From SHVO01 sp050250575 (GTDB lineage: Bacteria; Pseudomonadota; Alphaproteobacteria; Rhodospirillales; Rhodospirillaceae): a stretch of 64,000 nucleotides of DNA. Positions 16,181-24,949 of the stretch are shown one piece after another. Made by a program: the position numbers and the translations under genes. Under the pieces are notes generated by a model, which saw only the letters and a list, made by a program, of their open reading frames with translations, made no database searches and was not told the origin of the DNA. Every line of letters starts with the position of its first letter. The first letter of the stretch is position 1. The stretch lies in assembly GCA_050250575.1 (NCBI GenBank), contig JBFWOJ010000003.1, positions 124,001 to 188,000 of the forward strand, read 5' to 3'.

Positions 16181-16894
16181 CTACTCAGGGCGCGGCTTTT
16201 CAAAGATCATGACGTGCTGCCACGGAAGCGTCGTGCTGTTGACGCTGACGAAGCGAAGGCCGATGGCCTCCATTTCCTTGCGCGCCTGGGCCACCGTCAT
16301 CTTGTGGAGCGCCTTGATCGGCACGTTCGGATCCTCGCCTCGGTACTCGACAAGTACGAGGCGTCCGCCCGGTTTCAAAGACCACGCCATGGCCGCGCCC
16401 ATTTCCCTTGGGAGCGCGAACTCGTGATAGGCGTCCACCACCAACATAAGGTCGATGGTGTTGGACGGAAGGCGTGGTGTGGCAATGCTGCCGTGCACGA
16501 CCTCGACATTGCGGGTCTTGGTCGATGCAATGCGTCCGCGGATCCTGTCGAGCATCTCCGGCTGAACGTCAACGGCATACACCTTGCCTTCCGGAACCTC
16601 ACGCGCCAGGCGGAATGTGAAATACCCGGTGCCGGCGCCGATGTCCGCCACGACGTCCGTCGGTTTCAATGTCAGAAGCGGGACGAGCCTTGCGGTTCCT
16701 TCCTCTTCGGCCCGTTCGGGCCTTTCGAGCCAATCGGCGCCCTCGTGCCCCATGATGAAAGCGATCTCGCGCCCCATATAGGACTTGCCGATCCCTTCCA
16801 GCGTCAGCGGACTATTCTTGTAGCCATCGTCAGCGGCAATGGCGGCGCCGGCGATCAGCACGAGCGCAGCAACTGATCTGGCAAGGCTCTGCAT
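16181..16894 (-). CDS. Exported class I SAM-dependent methyltransferase-like protein
   Basis: A 237-aa protein whose start at 16894 is fixed by a GGGAGG ribosome binding site. Residues 1-21 look like a cleavable signal peptide (SLARSVAALVLIAGAAIAA). A short lead segment (YMGREIAFIMGHEGADWLER) precedes a Rossmann methyltransferase domain with motif I VVADIGAGTGYFTF (about 81-94), acidic motif II VYAVDVQ, and the post-I to IV segments IDLMLVVDAYHE and LKPGGRLVLVEY. A methyltransferase with an export signal is odd because SAM is a cytoplasmic cofactor. The substrate is unknown. Confidence 0.75.
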   Translation of the reverse strand: MQSLARSVAALVLIAGAAIAADDGYKNSPLTLEGIGKSYMGREIAFIMGHEGADWLERPERAEEEGTARLVPLLTLKPTDVVADIGAGTGYFTFRLAREVPEGKVYAVDVQPEMLDRIRGRIASTKTRNVEVVHGSIATPRLPSNTIDLMLVVDAYHEFALPREMGAAMAWSLKPGGRLVLVEYRGEDPNVPIKALHKMTVAQARKEMEAIGLRFVSVNSTTLPWQHVMIFEKPRPE

Positions 16895-16937
16895 TCGGGA
16901 CCTCCCTGGTCGAGCTGTTAGGATACTCGCCGCGAAA

Positions 16938-19055
16938 TCACCGCGCGACCGCAATTTCCGAAGCTTTTTCCAATGCGACACGATTGTCATGGAAGGCGGC
17001 CCCGCCATAAGGGGCCGGCTGATCGGCGCCGGTCAGGGTGTTGATGCCTTTGCCGCCGACATGCGCGGCGTTCGGCCAAATCGATTCAGCGATCAACACG
17101 CCGCGGCGCACGCCATCGAAGAGACGTGCGTGAATGAGGACTTCACCGCGCGGATTCTTGAGCCTGACCAGTTCGCCATCAACGACGCCCTTTGCGGCGG
17201 CGTCGGCGGGGTGAATCATCACCTCCGGACGGCCTTCTCTTGCCTTCGAGGTTGGCGTTTCGGTGAAGGACGTATTGAGAAAGTTCCGCGCGGGGCTGGT
17301 GGCGAGGCGGAACGGATATTCAAGCGTCGCCTCTTCAATCACGGCGAAGTGGTCAGGAAACTCGGGCAGGTTCCGCCACGGCCCCATGGCGCCGTTATTG
17401 ATCGAGGGGATGCTGGTCCACTGCGGTTTGAAGCGGAATCTTCCGTCCGGATAGGCAAAGCCGTTCAGGTAGTGCGCCTCCGCGAAGCTCGGTTGGGCAT
17501 CGAAGTGCACGACCTTCTCCAGTGCCTCGATTCCGCCCCAGCCGGAGTCTTTGAGGGTCGCGTCAATCAGCTGGCGCGGCGTCATATCGAACCCCGGATG
17601 TTGCGCGCCGACGCGGCGTGCGAGATCGCAGATGACGTCATGATTGGAGCGGCATTCGCCGGGCGGGTCGACAAGTTTGGGGCCTATCTGGAAATATTGG
17701 TGGCCGCCGCCGGCATAAAGATCGTCGTGCTCCATGAACATGGTGGCGGGAAGCACGATGTCCGCCATCTGCGCGGTTTCCGTCATGAATTGCTCATGCA
17801 CGCAAACGAATAGATCGTCGCGCGCAAACCCGCGCTTCACGAGCTCCTGCTCAGGTGCGACCGTGACGGGATTTGTGTTCTGAATGATGAGGGCCTTCAC
17901 CGGCGGCCCATGGTAAAGCGCTTCGGCATCGCCCGTCAGCACACGTCCGATCTGCGATTGGTCGAGTTTACGCACGGCGGCGTCGAGCGCGTCGTGCGCT
18001 TCGATCACCTTCTTGTTCCAGTGAAAGATCGCGTTGTTGATGTGGAACGCGCCGCCGCCCTCGTATTGCCACGCTCCCGTGACCGCGGCGATGCAGGATG
18101 CCGCGTGCATGTTGACCGTGCCGTTGCGCTGGCGCGCGAAGCCATATCCGAGTCGGAAAAATGTGCGCTTACGCTCGCCCACCAATCGCGCAAAGGCCTC
18201 GATCTCCGCCACCGAAAGGCCGGTGATCGCGGAGGCCCAGGTCGGATCCCTCGTGCGAAGGTGTTGCTCAAACTCTTTAGGATGATCTGTATAACGATTG
18301 AGGTAGCTCCAATCCGCGTAACCGTCGCGAAAAAGCACGTGCATGACGGCGCACGCGAGCGCGCCGTCGGTGCCTGGGCGCAGCAGTAGGGCCATGTCGG
18401 CCTGCTGCATGGTCGGGTTCATATAAACGTCGATCACCACGAGTTTTGCCCCGCGATCCTTCCGCGCCCGGGCGACGTGGGTCATGACGTTGACCTGCGT
18501 GTGCACGGGGTTCGTGCCCCAGATCACGATGCAATCCGAAACCGCCATCTCGCGCGGATCGGGGCCGGCAAGCTTGCCGGTGCCGGCGACAAACCCCGTG
18601 TAAGCTGTGGACGTACAGATGGTCGAGTACTGACCCGAGTAGCGCTTGACGTGGCGCAGGCGATTGATGCCGTCGCGCATGACGTAGCCCATCGTGCCCG
18701 CGTAGTAGTACGGCCAGACGGATTCCGCGCCGAAGTCGCGTTCGGCGTCGATGAATTTGCGCGCGACGATGTCCATCGCGGCGTCCCAGGAGATCGGCTC
18801 GAACTGACCCGAGCCTTTCGCGCCGACACGCTTCAGCGGATGAAGCAGGCGGTCGGGATGATGGATGCGCTCCGCGTAACGGGCCACCTTCGCGCAGATC
18901 ACGCCCGCCGTATATCGGTTGGTCTCGGCGCCCCGGACGCGCCCGATGGTCCGGCCCTCGATCACCTCGACATCGAGCGAGCATGCCGATGGGCAGTCGT
19001 GGGGACAAACAGACGGACGGCGGTCAAGGTGCGCGGCTTTATTCATGATCGACAT
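16938..19055 (-). CDS. Molybdopterin-dependent oxidoreductase with N-terminal [4Fe-4S] site
   Basis: A 705-aa enzyme of the DMSO reductase superfamily. The N-terminus has the cluster ligands CPHDCPSAC and a fourth Cys in GVICAKV. The middle holds cofactor-binding segments (IVIWGTNPVHTQVN, INNAIFHWN, IIQNTNPVTVAP), and the C-terminal MopDinuc-binding beta-barrel ends near GAAFHDNRVALEKA. There is no Tat signal, so it should be cytoplasmic. No small subunit lies next to it. The start is uncertain: ATGs at 19055 and 19046 are both possible and neither has a clear binding site. The substrate is not predictable. Confidence 0.85.
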   Translation of the reverse strand: MSIMNKAAHLDRRPSVCPHDCPSACSLDVEVIEGRTIGRVRGAETNRYTAGVICAKVARYAERIHHPDRLLHPLKRVGAKGSGQFEPISWDAAMDIVARKFIDAERDFGAESVWPYYYAGTMGYVMRDGINRLRHVKRYSGQYSTICTSTAYTGFVAGTGKLAGPDPREMAVSDCIVIWGTNPVHTQVNVMTHVARARKDRGAKLVVIDVYMNPTMQQADMALLLRPGTDGALACAVMHVLFRDGYADWSYLNRYTDHPKEFEQHLRTRDPTWASAITGLSVAEIEAFARLVGERKRTFFRLGYGFARQRNGTVNMHAASCIAAVTGAWQYEGGGAFHINNAIFHWNKKVIEAHDALDAAVRKLDQSQIGRVLTGDAEALYHGPPVKALIIQNTNPVTVAPEQELVKRGFARDDLFVCVHEQFMTETAQMADIVLPATMFMEHDDLYAGGGHQYFQIGPKLVDPPGECRSNHDVICDLARRVGAQHPGFDMTPRQLIDATLKDSGWGGIEALEKVVHFDAQPSFAEAHYLNGFAYPDGRFRFKPQWTSIPSINNGAMGPWRNLPEFPDHFAVIEEATLEYPFRLATSPARNFLNTSFTETPTSKAREGRPEVMIHPADAAAKGVVDGELVRLKNPRGEVLIHARLFDGVRRGVLIAESIWPNAAHVGGKGINTLTGADQPAPYGGAAFHDNRVALEKASEIAVAR

Positions 19056-19134
19056 GATGGAGGACCCGGGCGCAAATGAAAAGGTGCCCGGACTGCGTGG
19101 GCAGGATGCGCGATTTGCGTTACTCTCCTTGGTC

Positions 19135-20085
19135 ATGACGGACGCCACACACCCTTGCCGTGAACCTCATCGGCTGGTCATTGCCGACCAGGGCCGCAAC
19201 GCCGGCCGCACGCGGGTGGTGCTCATCCTGACCCTCATTATGATGGTTGCGGAGATTTCCGCGGGCTGGATGTTCGGCTCCATGGCCCTTCTTGCGGACG
19301 GCTGGCATATGTCGACCCACGCCGCGGTGCTGGGCATCGCGGTGTTCGCCTATTCCTATGCGCGGCGCCACGCCACCAATGCCGCTTATACGTTCGGCAC
19401 CGGAAAGATCGGCGATCTCGCCGCCTTCACCAGCGCCATTCTTCTCGCGGTTGTCGCGGTACTGATGGCGGTGGAATCGTTCCAGCGGCTCGCCGCGCCC
19501 GTTGCGATCGACTTTGGCGAGGCGATGGCTGTTGCGGTCGCAGGACTCGTCGTCAATATCATCAGCGCGTGGCTGCTGCGCGACGATCACAGCCATGGGC
19601 ATGATCACGGGCACAAGCACACCGACAGCCGCACCGATCACTATCACGAACATCATCATCACCACCGCGATCACAATCGCGAAGCGGCCTATGCGCATGT
19701 GGTCGCCGATGCGCTCACGTCGGTGTTTGCGATCGTCGCCCTGGCGGCAGGGATGTTGTGGGGTCTCGCGTGGATGGACCCGGCCATGGGCGTCCTGGGC
19801 GCCCTTATTATCAGTCGGTGGGCCTATGCACTCGCCAGGTCTTCCGGCCGCGTTCTGCTCGATGCAACGCCCACGGATACTACCGCAAAGGCCGTGCGCA
19901 GGGCGATCGAAAGCGATGGCGATGCGCGGGTGACAGACCTACACGTCTGGCGGATTGCGCCCGGCCAGCTGGCCGCTGTGCTGACGGTTGCGGCCCAACG
20001 CCCGCAAACTTCCGCTCACTACAGAGCGCGACTCTCGAACATCGAGAACCTCAGTCACACCACGATCGAAGTGGAAGCGGCCTAA
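19135..20085 (+). CDS. dmeF: DmeF-type cation diffusion facilitator (Co/Ni efflux)
   Basis: A 316-aa CDF transporter with six membrane helices. Helix II has the motif ADGWHMSTHA and helix V has HVVADALTSV, the metal-binding pairs of the transport site. A long His-rich loop (HSHGHDHGHKHTD and HYHEHHHHHRDHN, about residues 152-182) lies between helices IV and V, as in DmeF proteins that export cobalt and nickel. A C-terminal cytoplasmic domain follows (about 245-316). It would use the proton gradient to expel divalent metal. No DmeR-like repressor is seen beside it. Confidence 0.85.
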   Translation: MTDATHPCREPHRLVIADQGRNAGRTRVVLILTLIMMVAEISAGWMFGSMALLADGWHMSTHAAVLGIAVFAYSYARRHATNAAYTFGTGKIGDLAAFTSAILLAVVAVLMAVESFQRLAAPVAIDFGEAMAVAVAGLVVNIISAWLLRDDHSHGHDHGHKHTDSRTDHYHEHHHHHRDHNREAAYAHVVADALTSVFAIVALAAGMLWGLAWMDPAMGVLGALIISRWAYALARSSGRVLLDATPTDTTAKAVRRAIESDGDARVTDLHVWRIAPGQLAAVLTVAAQRPQTSAHYRARLSNIENLSHTTIEVEAA

Positions 20086-20333
20086 CGGCGATTGAATGTG
20101 ACGTCGTTCGGGTCGTGGTCGATGACGGGGCCCCGGCCGGATTGCGGTCGCTGCGCCGTGCGCATATCGACCGTGCGCCATTGGACAACGCCCTTCTTGC
20201 GCAGAAGGAATAGGGTGAAGAGGGCAATCGGGATGAAAATGACCGCGATCACTGCGGCATATATGAACAGCAGTACCGCGCCAACGAGAGCCGAGACGAT
20301 CAGCGCCAGGCGAAGGAGTTGCCCCAACATCAT
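20082..20333 (-). CDS. Small two-helix membrane protein
   Basis: An 83-aa protein with one long or two short membrane helices (about residues 5-45, LLRLALIVSALVGAVLLFIYAAVIAVIF) and a polar C-terminal tail (VQWRTVDMRTAQRPQSGRG). AGGTAGGT precedes tandem ATGs at 20333 and 20330. It is convergent with dmeF, sharing CTAA for both stops. Function unknown. Confidence 0.6.
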   Translation of the reverse strand: MMLGQLLRLALIVSALVGAVLLFIYAAVIAVIFIPIALFTLFLLRKKGVVQWRTVDMRTAQRPQSGRGPVIDHDPNDVTFNRR

Positions 20334-20381
20334 ACCTACCTAAGGAGCGGCGCGGGCAACCGCAAGAGCTGTCATACGGCC

Positions 20382-21533
20382 CTACACGAGGGCTTTTTCG
20401 TACATCCGATAAGTCTTGTAGACGCGCCCGCCGATCTCCTCGATGGAATGGCGGGTCTGGGTGTTGTTCTCCAGAACCCAGCTCATCTCGCAGACGGGCA
20501 TGCGCAGCTTCAGCGACATGTCGCGCACGCGCCCCACCGTCAAAAGCGCGAGGATCGAACCCATCGGCTTGTTCTTGAACTCAGGCACGACGCCCATGAA
20601 CGGCACCCGCGTACCCGATGCAAAGCTGCGGCGCGTGGCGAGCCGCCACGCGAGCTTTGCCCAGCCGGTCGGCCATAGGCGGCCGCGGAGGTCGCCGACC
20701 AGTTCGTTCAAATCCGGAAGCGCCACGCACATGGCCTTGGGCTCGCCGTCGATGGTGGCAAAGGCGACCAGTTCGGGCACCAAGAGCGGCTTCATGTCCC
20801 GCGCCATATGAGCCACGTCGGCCTCGGTCAGGGGAATGAAACCCCAATTCTCGGCCCATGCGGCGTTGAAGATGCGCACAATGGTCGCGACTTCCTCTTC
20901 AAAACGCGAGGTGTCGAGCGGGCGGACGGCCAAGCGTTTGTCGCGTTCCAGCGCGCGCTTGAGCCATTTGATCTGTTTGAAGGGAAGGCCCGTATCCATC
21001 GGCGTGAGGTAGGCCAGCATGTCGATGACTTTTGCGAAACCGGCCGCCTCCACCAATGCGCCGTAATACGGTTGCGCATGTCCCATCACCATGCGCGGCG
21101 GACAGTTGAAGCCGTCGACCAGCAACCCGGACTCTTCGTTGATATTGAAACTGAAGGGTCCAAGGCACCGGCGCATGCCGCGGTCCTTCAGCCACTCGCC
21201 GGCCGAGGCGAAAAGAGCATCAGCGACGTCCTGATCGTCGATACACTCGAAGAATCCGAAGAAGCCCGTGTCGTCCTTGCGCAGCTCGAGATGGGTCCGG
21301 TCCACCTGCGCGGAAATCCGGCCGACGAGCCTCCCGTCCTTCTCGGCGATCCAATATGCCGCCTCTCCGTGCTGGAACCAGGGATTCTTTTGCTCGTTGA
21401 AGCGCATGCGCTCCATGAAGTAGAGCGGCGCGATCCAGTGAGGATCGTGCCCTTGTGTAAGGTGGGGCACCTCTAGAAAGCGGGCGAGCTCGCGGCTGCC
21501 CGCGACGCGACGTACGCTGAAACCTTGAGACAT
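20382..21533 (-). CDS. bcerS: Bacterial ceramide synthase-like GNAT-fold acyltransferase
   Basis: A 383-aa protein of the YghO-like GNAT-fold family. Seen features are a central acyltransferase core with LVGRISAQVDRTH, FFGFFECIDDQ, CLGPFSFNINEESG and MVMGHAQPYY, and an end RMYEKALV. In Caulobacter a protein of this type (bCerS) acylates the long-chain base to form ceramide. The assignment here rests on family and on the neighbouring spt, acp, cerR and aasR genes. It is last in a minus-strand operon behind LptF/LptG-like permeases and a lipid hydroxylase. The acyl donor cannot be read from sequence. Confidence 0.78.
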   Translation of the reverse strand: MSQGFSVRRVAGSRELARFLEVPHLTQGHDPHWIAPLYFMERMRFNEQKNPWFQHGEAAYWIAEKDGRLVGRISAQVDRTHLELRKDDTGFFGFFECIDDQDVADALFASAGEWLKDRGMRRCLGPFSFNINEESGLLVDGFNCPPRMVMGHAQPYYGALVEAAGFAKVIDMLAYLTPMDTGLPFKQIKWLKRALERDKRLAVRPLDTSRFEEEVATIVRIFNAAWAENWGFIPLTEADVAHMARDMKPLLVPELVAFATIDGEPKAMCVALPDLNELVGDLRGRLWPTGWAKLAWRLATRRSFASGTRVPFMGVVPEFKNKPMGSILALLTVGRVRDMSLKLRMPVCEMSWVLENNTQTRHSIEEIGGRVYKTYRMYEKALV

Positions 21534-21557
21534 GCGCGGGGCCCCCTGCCCTGCGGG

Positions 21558-22364
21558 TCAATTGGCGGCGGCGGCCGAGCTCGCTTCGCGCTTACGATGA
21601 GTCGGATTGGTGTTGTAAGGCCAGTTCGGCGTCAGGCGCGCAACATACGGGTAAAGCTTTGCCACTTCTTCGTCATATCCGAGATTGAAGACGGTCGGCG
21701 AGCGCGGCTTGTCCTTGGCACCCTCGTAGAACGTTCCGAGGCGGCGGTCCCACCACAGGTTGGTAATTCCATAATTGCCGTTCTCATTGTGGAAGTGATG
21801 GGCCATGTGGAACTTCTTCATCCGGCGCACCCATTCCCACTTCGGCTGATAGCCGAGATGCTGAATGCAGTGGAAATATTCATAGACGCAGGTCTGGATG
21901 ACTCCGCCGCACAGCGCCGCCAGCGCGCCCGGCCATCCCGCGAGAAAGTAGCCGACCGGCATCGTCGCCAAGGCCACCGTCGGCAGCGTCGTGTAGAGCG
22001 CGCCAAAAAGAACTTTCAAATTGTTCGGATCGCTGTGGTGATCATAATGGATTCGCTTCCAAACGCCCGCTGTCAGCGGGGACCGCCACATGTGTTTGCT
22101 GTGGAGCACATAGCGATGCAGCACATACCAGACGAAGGGATAGAGAAAGAAAGCGACGATCATCGCGCCGATGACGCCCACCACCGATGCGCGGCCCTCG
22201 AGAACTGCGGCAAGCGAGAGGCCGCCGGTGACCAGAGCCACAGCGATATAGGCGGCAATGGCGTAGTATTGGAAATACGCGGCGGTGAGTTCGCGCAGCC
22301 CCATACGATCGAGATGGTATTCCCGGTCGCTCCAGAACCCGATCCTGATCGGTGAAGTGGTCAA
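21558..22364 (-). CDS. Di-iron fatty acid/sphingolipid hydroxylase (sterol desaturase superfamily)
   Basis: A 268-aa integral membrane protein with four to five helices and the histidine clusters of the superfamily: HRYVLHSKH, HYDHH, HCIQH and HMAHHFHN, which bind two irons. The start is TTG at 22364, preceded by AGGCGGG; the next ATG would remove 20 residues. It likely hydroxylates an acyl chain or long-chain base of the ceramide made by this locus, but sterol or carotenoid substrates are not excluded. The gap to bcerS is 24 bases, so they are cotranscribed. Confidence 0.82.
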   Translation of the reverse strand: MTTSPIRIGFWSDREYHLDRMGLRELTAAYFQYYAIAAYIAVALVTGGLSLAAVLEGRASVVGVIGAMIVAFFLYPFVWYVLHRYVLHSKHMWRSPLTAGVWKRIHYDHHSDPNNLKVLFGALYTTLPTVALATMPVGYFLAGWPGALAALCGGVIQTCVYEYFHCIQHLGYQPKWEWVRRMKKFHMAHHFHNENGNYGITNLWWDRRLGTFYEGAKDKPRSPTVFNLGYDEEVAKLYPYVARLTPNWPYNTNPTHRKREASSAAAAN

Positions 22365-22410
22365 TAAGCCCGCCTAAACTTTGAGCAAACTCAGCGCGTT
22401 ATAACCCTCG

Positions 22411-23487
22411 CTAGGTCCGCGCGCCAGTATTCTCAAAGTTAAACACGATCCATAGGCCCACGGTTGCGAAAAGCGCGATTGGCAGCCATGCGGCGACCGC
22501 CGGCGGCAGGGAGCCGAATTGGCCCATGGCCAGCAAGATGTTGTCGATCACAACGAAGAGAAAGCCGAAGGTAATGCCCCACACCACCGCTATGACCGAG
22601 CTCCCCTGGCGATGGTGGGCGAAGGCGGCGATCCCCGCGAGGAGCGGCATTAACGCAAGCGCCAGCGGGCCGGCGATCTTTTGTTGAAACCACGTGGCGT
22701 AAAAGTAGCCTGGGCGCGAGCCCAGCGCTGTCTCGCCCACATACTCCTGGAGAGCGTTCAGCGACAATTGGTTCGGCGCCTGGTTGGCGAACCGTGCGAA
22801 ATGCTCGGGACGCATGTTGGTCTGCCAAACGACGGGAGCGTTCGCGGGCCGTGTCCCGCCCACGCGCCGCGGCTCGAAGACCGACCACTTGCCGTCCTCC
22901 CAAATCGCGAGGCGGATACTGAGGATGTCGACGACCTCCGCATTTTCACCGAGTTCGAAGATGCGCAGGTCGCGGATCACCTCTCCGCCGCGCTGAATCT
23001 TCCCGGCGCGCAAGATGGTATTGCCTTCCGTCAGCCAGCTATTTTCGCCGACCACGGGTTCTTCGACGGTCGTTTTGAAGCCGTTGTCTCGCCATTCCTC
23101 GAGCTGCGTGTTGGCTCGAACGACCACGTAGTCGGAGAAAACAAAAAGAAGAACGGCGAATATGATGCCCACCGCGGAAAGGCCGCCGACGAGGCTCAAG
23201 ACGGACCGGCCGGCGGCGCGCATGGCAATAATCTCGCTGTTGGTCGCCATTACGACGAAAGCCGTCAACGCGCCTAGAAGCGCTGCCAGCGGCGCCACCG
23301 TCTCCACTAAGGAGGGCGAACGCAACAACACGTAGCGAAACAACGACGCCGCCGGCGGACCGCCGCCCTCCAGCACGACATTGGCCTGCGCCAGCAAATC
23401 GAGCGTTTGGAGAAAAACCACCAAACCGAACAGCAGCGCAAGGAATCGCATGACGAACGATTTGATCAGATAGCGGGAAAGCATCAT
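22411..23487 (-). CDS. lptG: LptG-like lipid ABC permease (YjgQ family)
   Basis: A 358-aa protein of the YjgP/YjgQ family. Three membrane helices (about 12-32, 58-82, 98-118) precede a periplasmic beta-jellyroll domain (about 130-265), then three more (about 270-355). In LPS export LptG pairs with LptF and uses LptB to lift lipid from the inner membrane. Here it sits between lptF and a lipid hydroxylase in an operon ending in a ceramide synthase, so its cargo might be a sphingolipid. It may instead be the only LptG of the cell; the window cannot tell. Confidence 0.85.
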   Translation of the reverse strand: MMLSRYLIKSFVMRFLALLFGLVVFLQTLDLLAQANVVLEGGGPPAASLFRYVLLRSPSLVETVAPLAALLGALTAFVVMATNSEIIAMRAAGRSVLSLVGGLSAVGIIFAVLLFVFSDYVVVRANTQLEEWRDNGFKTTVEEPVVGENSWLTEGNTILRAGKIQRGGEVIRDLRIFELGENAEVVDILSIRLAIWEDGKWSVFEPRRVGGTRPANAPVVWQTNMRPEHFARFANQAPNQLSLNALQEYVGETALGSRPGYFYATWFQQKIAGPLALALMPLLAGIAAFAHHRQGSSVIAVVWGITFGFLFVVIDNILLAMGQFGSLPPAVAAWLPIALFATVGLWIVFNFENTGART

Positions 23488-23505
23488 GACGGCGCCCGGC
23501 GTTCG

Positions 23506-24753
23506 CTACGCCGTCCGCCGCTTCGGGCGAAACGGCGCGATAAGCTTGCCGATGAAATCGTTCCAGCGCGCTTCCATTTGCTGCACCGGCGGCGTCCCGG
23601 AGCGACGGAACGTCGCGGCGAACAGATAGCCTGAGCCGAGAATGAAGAGAACGAAGATGCCCCACAGCGCCGCGCCCGACGGCAAGCCGGTCGCGCCGGT
23701 ATAGGCTTCCGTGAATTCGAGAACCTTTTGATAGCTGACAAGCAAGAGGATCCCGAGGATCAGTCCAAAGGACCGGCTCGCCCGCCGCGTCATGATGCCG
23801 AGCGGCGCGGCGAGGATCGGCAGGAACAACATCGAGAGCGAAAACACGAGCCGCCCATGCAACTCGGATGAAACAGCGGAGGGGGCTAGGATTCGCTCAG
23901 CCCGCATGTCGGGTGAGGGATTTTGCTCCGCCTGATTGCCCGAGCGTCCGGCGCGAAGGTTGTCGACATGCGCACGAAGGAGCTCGAACAGCGTGAGCTC
24001 ACGTTCATCTCCGCCCCGCGCGCGGAATTGGACCAATTCGGCAAGGTTAAGGGGCCAATCAAAAACGCCTGTCTGCAGCGTGCCCGTGCCCTTGGTATCC
24101 GGGCTCCATTCCGAGCGCGTTACGTCGTAAAGGCGCAGTGAGACGACGCCGTCTTCCACACTGGTGAGAAGCTGCCCCCGCTTTGCGGTCATCGTGATGA
24201 TGCGGCCGTCCTCGGTTTCACGGTGGGCAAAGACGCCGTAAAGGTCGCGCCCGGCGCCGCGCGACTGCTCGACACGAAGGGTGTACCCGTTCGGAAGGTT
24301 CATGAAGATGCCTTCGCCGATGCCCTGCTGGATCACACCGGACGTGATGTCGAACTCGATCACGCGAAGGGCGTAACGGCCATACGGATTCAGATACCCG
24401 GCGAGAACGAGATTGAACAGCATCATCACGGCGGCAAGACCGATCGCCGGACGGATGATGCGCTCGACGCCGATCCCGCACGAGTTGATGGCGTCGAGCT
24501 CGGACTGAAGAGAAAGTTTGCGGAAGGCGAGCAACACGCCGAGGAAGAGCGCGACCGGAAGCGCAAGGCCGATGTAGTAGGGGATCAGGTTGAAAAGCAT
24601 CCGGAACACGACCAGGGTCGAAACCCCGTTGCCTACAGCAATGTCCAGAAGGCGCATCAGGCGCTCCATGCACAGGATCACGAATGCGATGAACAGGATG
24701 ATCACCACAGTCGGCACGATGCTGCGCAGGACGTAGCGGTCGATGGCTTTCAT
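23506..24753 (-). CDS. lptF: LptF-like lipid ABC permease (YjgP family)
   Basis: A 415-aa protein of the YjgP/YjgQ family with six membrane helices around a periplasmic beta-jellyroll domain (about 125-290). The N-terminus MKAIDRYVLRSIV and ALPVALFLGVLLAFRKLS with SELDAINSCGI (coupling region) are typical of LptF. It is the first gene of the operon lptF-lptG-hydroxylase-bcerS, 18 bases before lptG. A sigma70-like promoter lies about 50 bases upstream. lptB, lptA and lptC lie 16-18 kb away in this window. Confidence 0.85.
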   Translation of the reverse strand: MKAIDRYVLRSIVPTVVIILFIAFVILCMERLMRLLDIAVGNGVSTLVVFRMLFNLIPYYIGLALPVALFLGVLLAFRKLSLQSELDAINSCGIGVERIIRPAIGLAAVMMLFNLVLAGYLNPYGRYALRVIEFDITSGVIQQGIGEGIFMNLPNGYTLRVEQSRGAGRDLYGVFAHRETEDGRIITMTAKRGQLLTSVEDGVVSLRLYDVTRSEWSPDTKGTGTLQTGVFDWPLNLAELVQFRARGGDERELTLFELLRAHVDNLRAGRSGNQAEQNPSPDMRAERILAPSAVSSELHGRLVFSLSMLFLPILAAPLGIMTRRASRSFGLILGILLLVSYQKVLEFTEAYTGATGLPSGAALWGIFVLFILGSGYLFAATFRRSGTPPVQQMEARWNDFIGKLIAPFRPKRRTA

Positions 24754-24810
24754 AGCGGCTGATGGCTCGTGCAGATTCCGGCCACACGGCCGAACGAAGG
24801 GGCGTTAAGA

Positions 24811-24839
24811 AGTATAAAATGTCGACTTTCTTCAATCAA
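24811..24839 (-). promoter_or_regulatory. Sigma70-like promoter for lptF-lptG-hydroxylase-bcerS
   Basis: On the minus strand TTGATT (24839-24834) and TATACT (24816-24811) are separated by exactly 17 bases in a locally AT-rich stretch between divergent genes. Transcription would start near 24804, about 50 bases before the lptF ATG. The match is by eye. Confidence 0.58.
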
Positions 24840-24949
24840 ATAACTAATTTGCGGGCGCATTTCGTTGGCCGTGATGCGCCGTTGCGCTATCGGTGGTGGC
24901 AGCCATGAATGCAAGCGTGCACACGACCTTCCCATAGCGATCGAATATT

